The notes beneath the pieces were generated by a model, which made no database searches, was not told the origin of the DNA, and worked only from the letters and a program-made list of their open reading frames with translations. Source: Hygrophila difformis (lineage: Eukaryota > Streptophyta > Magnoliopsida > Lamiales > Acanthaceae). From it: a DNA stretch of 64,000 bases. The DNA lies in assembly GCA_030278955.1 (NCBI GenBank), contig JAOANR010000011.1:28028403-28092402 (forward strand), given 5' to 3'. Position numbers and translations under genes: made by a program. This document shows positions 57,859 through 64,000 of the stretch, in pieces; position 1 is the first letter of the stretch; each line of letters begins with the position of its first letter.

Positions 57859-60800
57859 ATTACAGTGCTCTATGTATACCATTGATCTTGATTTCACCAA
57901 GGTACATAACTTTTAAGCCAAGTACAAAGGATATCACTGTTCCAACAGATGGTCATTTGATAATTCTTAATTCTTTACAGAGTTCTCCTTTTCTATTTTT
58001 ATTATCTTTTCTTGTTTTAGGTAGTTCTTTGGGATAATTTGTTGCTTGTGTTTTCTTACAGAAGTATAAATTTGATCATGTAAGCATTGTTTAAGAAAAT
58101 TATCATTTAGTATAAATAGATTTATTTACTGCAAGCACGAGCTTCAAGCTTCAACATAGTGCTCTGTGCCATGTGGAGGTACTATTAGGTCTTTTCACTA
58201 TGGGCGTGCAGTGTGTCTTGTCAACTGTGGCGGCTTTTGTATTAGTTCGATTAGTTTCCCTATTGCCATAAATCCACAACACTAGCCATATCCAATGATG
58301 CATGTACAGCAGAATAGGCCGTTGATATTCATCTTGAGATGCTAAGATTGCAGGGAATTTTCTTATATGATATCTTGAACGTGAATGTTAAGACTCTATG
58401 GGTTTGAGAATCTCGTAGTACTTTAGTATTAGCACGTTTGTGGCATAGTCCATTGGTGTACTATTGTCATGCTCCATTCCATTTGGTGGATGTGCTGGGG
58501 AATTTACAAGATTAGGGGATACATCAATACATTGCCTGAGGCATTCTGCTGAATATCATCAGGCAAGAGAGATTGTAATTGAATGTGGAGCAGTGTAATG
58601 AAATAGCCACATGGGTGTGGTTTATGTCGATATCATGATTGTGGCTTCCCTTTATTATTGAGGTTAGCAGCAAAATCTCTTGGCAGCCTTTTTACATGGT
58701 TTTTGAATTTATATCTTGTCTTCCTTATTCATAAAAATGGTGTGAAGCTGGATTCACCTAACCTTTCCTTGGGATTTTGTATTGAATGAATGCAAGAAGT
58801 CCCCTATAACTCTCTCTACTTTCAATATATGCTCTAATGTGTATGATACCTTCATCTATTCTGTATTCGCTTTATATAATCGCTTGTTACCTTTTATTTC
58901 CATTATCCTTTTTGTTCTAGTGGGATTGACCTTTCTACATTAAAAATCTGACTTTTTAATTCTCTTGTTACCTAATGAATATAGTTAATTTTTTCTATAG
59001 ATTCTGCAAAACATTGTTTTAAGAGCTCGCGATGGTAACCGTGATTTAAGAACTCTGAGCACCAAAGAGGTAGTCTTGTATTCTTCATATATTTCTGCTT
59101 GCTTCTGATACTGTTCATCTTTTCATATCTGAATGCAGTTGTCTCTTGAAGTGTCTTCTTAATCAGTTTTTCAGAATTCGAAGTAGCAAATGCTAAAATC
59201 TTTGAAGCCACTATTTTCTTTTCTTGTAGTTATTTGTTTTTTGCATTGACCAGCTACTACTTCCACTTTAAAGGATGAGAGATTGATTAATTAATCATAC
59301 AAATCCTACCTAATTAAATAACTGTTTATCCATCATTTTAGCATAATTGTAACAGCTCCTTGATTAGTCAAAGGCCTTAATCATTTAAAGTAAATACTCC
59401 TATGTGATTAGCATTGATACATGATCTATTAAGGCTAATCCACCCGAGTCAACATGCCCTTTGGTTTTGAAAAATGTACATTGTATATCTCATAGAGCAT
59501 ACCATACTCATATTTATCATACTATTAAACCAATGTTATCAATGAAATCCTGCATAGACAACTCTGCATCTACATACATCATGCTATAGCATATACCATA
59601 TGTAACAGGTCCCTTGTTTCTCTTCCTGTTTGTAAAGTTGGAAGAGATTATTCTTTCTTCCATGCCTCTCTACATCAATTTATGATAACTGGTTTTAAAG
59701 GTTTGGATGGGGTAAATGTTAACTGCTTCCTTCCTGGTCCATAACCCTAACTACTCTGGTCATTCTCCATCCTCATCTTTTGGCAGTTTCGGCACTTTGC
59801 GAACAAAATTGGAAATCTTGAGCGTCCATTTCTTAAAGAGTTCTTTCCTCGCTGGGTTGGATCATGTGGTTGTCCGTTGCTGAAGTATGATTCTTGATTC
59901 TTGCTGTATACTATATGATATTTATATTCTTTTTGTTTAGTGGGGTGTTTTACTGATATGCTTTGCTTTTCCCCTTTGGCTAAGGACGGGTTTCTCCTAC
60001 AACAAAAGGAAAAAATTGGTTGAATTAGCTGTCCTTCGGGGATGCACATCCACACCTGATTCATGGGTGGGTGTTGAGGATACAAATCCTGATTCTGAAA
60101 ATCGAGAAGATGGTATAGGGTGGCCTGGAATGATGAGTATTGGGGTGCATGAGCTTGATGGCATGTATGACCATCCAATTCTACCGCTTGCTGGTGAACC
60201 ATGGCATTGGCAACTACTGGAAATTCAATGTCATTCAAAGCTTGCTTCCAGAAACCAAAGAAGGGCCTAAAGGCTGATGGTTCTGATGATAATGGTGATA
60301 CTATGGCTACTACTGATGCACGCCCTAAGTATGTATTCCTGCATTAGGCTTTTGAGCCTGAGTTCATGAAATTGATTACAGACTTCCTAAGTTACTTAGT
60401 TGACTAAGATTCTGTTTTAATATGGTAATGCAGTTCCGATTCGCCTCTGCTGTGGCTCCGAGCTGATCCAGAAATGGAGTATCTAGCTGAAGTTCATTTT
60501 AATCAACCTGTGCAGTGCAGATGTGGGTGAGTAAACAATTCAGGCACATATTCTTTACTTTATGAAGAAGTTTGCAATAAAATTGTTGCGAGTTTAGTTA
60601 GAAATAAAGCAATTGGAATCAGGTTTATATTTCTTTAATTTGTAGTATATCATTTTTAATTTTTTTTTTTACCAAACTTAATGTTACTAGCGAAAATTTA
60701 AGCAATTATATCGTCCTTAATTTCTGTTACCTTATTGCAATTTTTGATCTGTTAACTGAGGCTTTTAATCAATCATGGGCCTCTTCAATGATCATATTAC

Positions 60801-61063
60801 TATACCCTGATATGTTGCTTTACTTACTATATTACCAGGACACCGATTGGATTGGCTTACTTCATCTGATCAACTTTTATAAAAGTCGGCGATTTGACCC
60901 CAACATCGGGCTTCCCAGGTAGGTCCTTTTTTTTTTAAAAAAAAAAAATATATTTTCCTGAATTGGAATGATTATAAATCATTAGGACAGTATGATAATT
61001 TAATATTCCTTCATTGTTAGGCCAAATGACTTTCATGATTTTCAGGAGTACTTTGTACTTGAG

Positions 61064-61911
61064 GTAATGCACTGAGGTAGGAATGGAGATTTTAGATTCA
61101 ATTGAACTTGCTTTTTAATTTGCACTTGACCTTTTGCGCTTATTTCTCTTCCATTCATTTTCAAAGTGATTCATCATTTCCAAAGTTTTGCAGTGGTAGA
61201 GTACTTAAGACTTTCTTGTGATAAGACACCTTCCATATTTTGAATATACCATTTTCTTAGCAATTGTATTTGGTTTTGGGATTGTGCAGCCTCTGAGGGT
61301 ACAACTATTAGAGCTGCCTGCATGTTGTTATGTTCATTATATCACAAGCATGCTATTTACTTTTATAATTGTATTTCCTTCCTACGTTTGTCTCTAGCTA
61401 GTATTCTAGATATGCAAATGATACTAATGAAAAATGATTAATCAAAAAATAGATCAAGATTTGTTGTTTTTGTTAACCCATCAATTTCTTTTGTGTGTGA
61501 GTAGTTTTGAATTAGATGTCTTGTTGGTTCAGTCCGGCACATTTGCAGAATTGCGGACTAATTTATGTGTTGAGATAACAGGGTCTTATTCAAGCCTGCT
61601 TATTTCAGTTTGAGCTGTAGTCGGGTTAATCTTACTGGCCCGGCCCATATTGAACTGTTGTCTAGTTGGTTTGTGTACTATCTTGACTCTTTTTAGCCTT
61701 TAAGCGGGCACATGGCATATCTTACCGAAAAAGGGAAAACTTATTTAATGTTATGCCTGTATGTTTGCTTTTTGTATATATAGTATTAGATTAAGGCCGT
61801 GTTAAAGAATGTAATAAGATAAGCATATGACCTCATCTATCTCTATTTAAGATAAGTTACCATTGGGAGAAAGATTTGAAAGGAAGTGGTTATTTGACAT
61901 ATTAGCATACG
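61064..61911. other. Sequence after the TAF2 break; no exon recognised
   Basis: The next conserved TAF2 block should follow VLE within a few hundred bases, but none is found in any frame to 61911. AT-rich, with no other gene. Confidence 0.6.
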
Positions 61912-62290
61912 GGTCCGTTATGGTGCGATTGAACAAATCCGCAGCACATCAAGGCGAAAATCTTGATCGTCCAATTAAAATCCAAGGGTTGTAAATGCAA
62001 AAGGGTAAAGTTGTCCAATTAAAATATGGAACGGTTTTATTAATTACGAAATTAACGGATTAGTACGTATCTTTAACGGATTTACTGCATATCTTAAACG
62101 GATTTGTATCCTAAAATATCTTACAACAGAAAAAATCACTAAAATTCACTAAAACATGTTACACAAATTATTTTCTTTTCAGCGATATATCATATGTTTT
62201 TATTTTTAACGAAATTATTAATTCCTAATTAAAACATTATTCTTTTCAGCGATACATCACTATGCTTCATTTCATCGAGAGTGTACCATT
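61912..62290. repeat. CAGCGA repeat family, copy 2 (inverted relative to copy 1)
   Basis: The reverse complement shares CGCCTTGATGTGCTGCGGA and GGACAACTTTACCCT with 32560-32665. CTTTTCAGCGATAYATCA occurs twice (about 62176 and 62242). It lies between the TAF2 remnant and the next LTR. Confidence 0.6.
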
Positions 62291-62292
62291 AT

Positions 62293-64000
62293 TGTAATAC
62301 CCGAGAATTTTCCAACATAAAATAAATGCAATAAATAAAATAAATAAATAAATAAATATAATAAACATGATAAAGGGATAAAGAATCATAAAAGATGAGA
62401 AATGAAATTTAAATTAAAAAGGAATCAAAATTCCAAGAACCCGGGAAGCCGGAGATAATGTAATTGAATAAACGGTTACACGGGGACCCGACATCGATGG
62501 ACTCAATAACTCGAGTCCAAACATAAATTTAGGTCCGAATAAAATTAAGATAGGAAATCGGAGCCCGAAGATACCCCGGAAATCCGAATCCGGGAACATA
62601 GAGGGATAGAAGTCCGAAAGAGAGGAGGAAACGCCCGACGGATCGCACGACCCGGCCCAGACCGAAGTCCAGGCCAGGACGGCGCGGTCGCCACGCGGTC
62701 TTTAGGGGTTCACCGCGCCAAGAGCGCGCCACTTGGCAGTTGCGGCCGTTCCGCGATTTTCTCGCCCGAACGCGGATTTTTCGACTTTCGGTTGAACATA
62801 TCTCGACTCAAGACGCTTGGGGTCAGATCTTGGACGCCCTAGGTCTTAAATATCTATAAATAAACCCTCTTGGGAGCCCCGAACATCTTTACAAAACCCT
62901 ACGAAATCTCTCTACACACAAACCCTAATTCCGGAGTCGTCGGAGGCACAAAACCGAATCAAGGGACTGACTTGGACGAAAATTAGGAGTCTTCGATCAT
63001 CGGGGTAAGATTCGAACCATTCTTGTCCATTCTTTTCCATTCAAGATTCGAAAACGAATCCTAATTAAACCTCTTTCCTATTCTAAACCCCGATCCGGAC
63101 GCGTTGAGGAAAAACGAAGGATCTCGGAGGGAGAACGAAGAACGTGGAAGCCACGCCTCCGAATCATCGAGCCGAGACATCCGTAAATCAGTAAGTTAAC
63201 GCTTACACGGTTTTGGGAGTAGTAAAAATATTCAAATCTAGAAACTTGAGCAAATCTTTCGTAAATCTGTCCATATGTGATTTTTAACGGCGCAACAGTT
63301 TTGTCTAATTTTTCCGAACCTTAAAACGACTTCAAACGGAAAAACGTAAAACACGAAAAACGTTCCTAAGACATAGATCTATGTACTGAAAAATTTTCAT
63401 AATTTTTCATCGTGTTTTGATATCCGAAAACGACCACAAACAGACCTGCCTTGAGTTTAGATCTTGAAACGGTGACAGAACTTTAGTTCGAACTTGTTGG
63501 TGATTTCTACCTTGGATCTAGACCGATCTAGGCTTAGCGTTGAACATAAGAGTTGTATATCTATGCATTAAGAACACCTCCGTAAATTTTCAGAATTTTT
63601 CGTGATGATTTGATATATGAAATCCACCCGAAACCGAACTGCTAGGATGTGGATCTTGAAATCTTGACAGATTCTTGGCCCGAACTTGTTGGCATTTTTG
63701 ACAATAGAAATAGGATGAATTAGATCTTTTGCTGAACATGAAACTTGTAGATATATGTCTTAAGATGATCTCTGTCAGATTTCGTTAATTTTGGAGTTGA
63801 TTTGCTATGGTAGAATTCGAAATCTCTAAACTGTGACCTAGGAAATTCGGACAGATTTATACTTCTGTAAAAATTAGTGTTTTTGACCTATTTAGGTATC
63901 TCGGATTGAAAAAGTTAAAACACGAAAGTTGTAGATCTTGATGTTTCCGAGACAGATATGAAATTTTGGAATTTTTAAAATTAAATCTGATTTTAGACGC
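62293..64000 (+). mobile_element. LTR of another Ty3/gypsy element, running off the window
   Basis: It starts TGTAATACCCGAGAATTTTCC. A GC-rich block (62640-62780) precedes TATAAATAAACCC (TATA box 62855-62862) and a leader with AAACCCTAATTCC. From about 63330 to 63930 a degenerate unit of about 190 bp repeats, each with CGAAAGTTGTAGATCTTG-like words (about 63345, 63543, 63735, 63918). No ORF. The LTR end and primer site are not reached. Confidence 0.7.

Larger units (their letters stand above)
46331..61063 (+). pseudogene. TAF2: TFIID subunit 2 (TAF2) pseudogene, N-terminal half, with two TE insertions in exons
   Basis: TAF2 is a core subunit of TFIID with an M1-aminopeptidase-like fold. Exons: 46331-46414 plus 46936-46976, 47431 to about 47761, 48530-48685, 48781-48847, 49608-49807, 50028-50158 plus 54259-54281, 54890-54974, 55055-55146, 56100-56225, 56300-56353, 59001-59069, 59787-59884, 59985-60328, 60434-60526, 60839-60918, 61021-61063. 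Typical blocks: [86 protein letters not shown]. Lesions: a MITE in exon 1 (immediate stop); TAG at 47762; an LTR element in exon 6; one base lost near 60253; TGCAG duplicated at 60511-60520; the exon expected between 60527 and 60838 absent; everything after 61063 absent, about half the roughly 1390-residue Arabidopsis protein. TAF2 is essential, so a working copy should exist elsewhere. Confidence 0.92.

Noticed and set aside
46331..61063. TAF2 as a functional gene
   Set aside because: Two exon insertions, stops, frameshifts, a lost exon and loss of the 3' half exclude a normal product.

Overview
This is a stretch of nuclear DNA from a flowering plant, probably a eudicot. It has spliced genes with GT-AG introns, LTR retrotransposons of the plant Ty1/copia and Ty3/gypsy types, and hAT and Stowaway MITEs. 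Only one host gene looks intact: PAT10, a DHHC-type protein S-acyltransferase, in 11 exons from 21705 to 30599. A second host gene, TAF2 (TFIID subunit 2), is clearly recognisable over 46331-61063 but is broken many times. A fragment of a MATH-domain gene on the minus strand (about 38273-39260) is also broken. Nearly everything else is mobile DNA in layers.

Layout. 1-621 is the end of one LTR, inserted into the 5' LTR of a very large non-autonomous Ty3/gypsy element (622-15832). That element has about 4.5-kb LTRs, a tRNA-Asp primer site and a polypurine tract, but no reverse transcriptase. It carries one long reading frame (4975-9655) cut by two in-frame TAA codons, possibly with a spliced start at 3474. 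It is itself inserted in the 5' LTR of an older chromovirus-like element (15833-19889, degenerate pol). Next come MITEs (19960-21259), one nested in another, then PAT10. PAT10's 4.5-kb intron 6 holds an inverted copy of PAT10's own last exon joined to a copia fragment, plus a 1.1-kb tandem duplication. From 31 to 46 kb there are LINE relics, a CAGCGA repeat family, a second relic of the hairpin-array LTR type, two degenerate copia elements, a hAT MITE and an LTR in reverse orientation. TAF2 follows, with a hAT MITE in exon 1 and a complete, very young gag-only LTR element (50159-54253; 465-bp LTRs identical base for base) in exon 6. The window ends in a new LTR that begins at 62293.

The most unusual signal is a set of GC-rich arrays of short hairpins in the large non-autonomous element (2890-3295, 11575-11960, 12661-13330) and in a second relic (33840-34075). 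The stems differ in sequence from hairpin to hairpin, yet their two arms stay complementary. The element's LTR also has a perfect 20-bp palindrome of two GGCCCA boxes just upstream of its TATA box. The young element in TAF2 has a different GC-rich array (GGCGGCC). These arrays are not explained by protein coding.

All reading was by eye. LTR identities and gene families were judged from sequence motifs and known protein families, without database searches.
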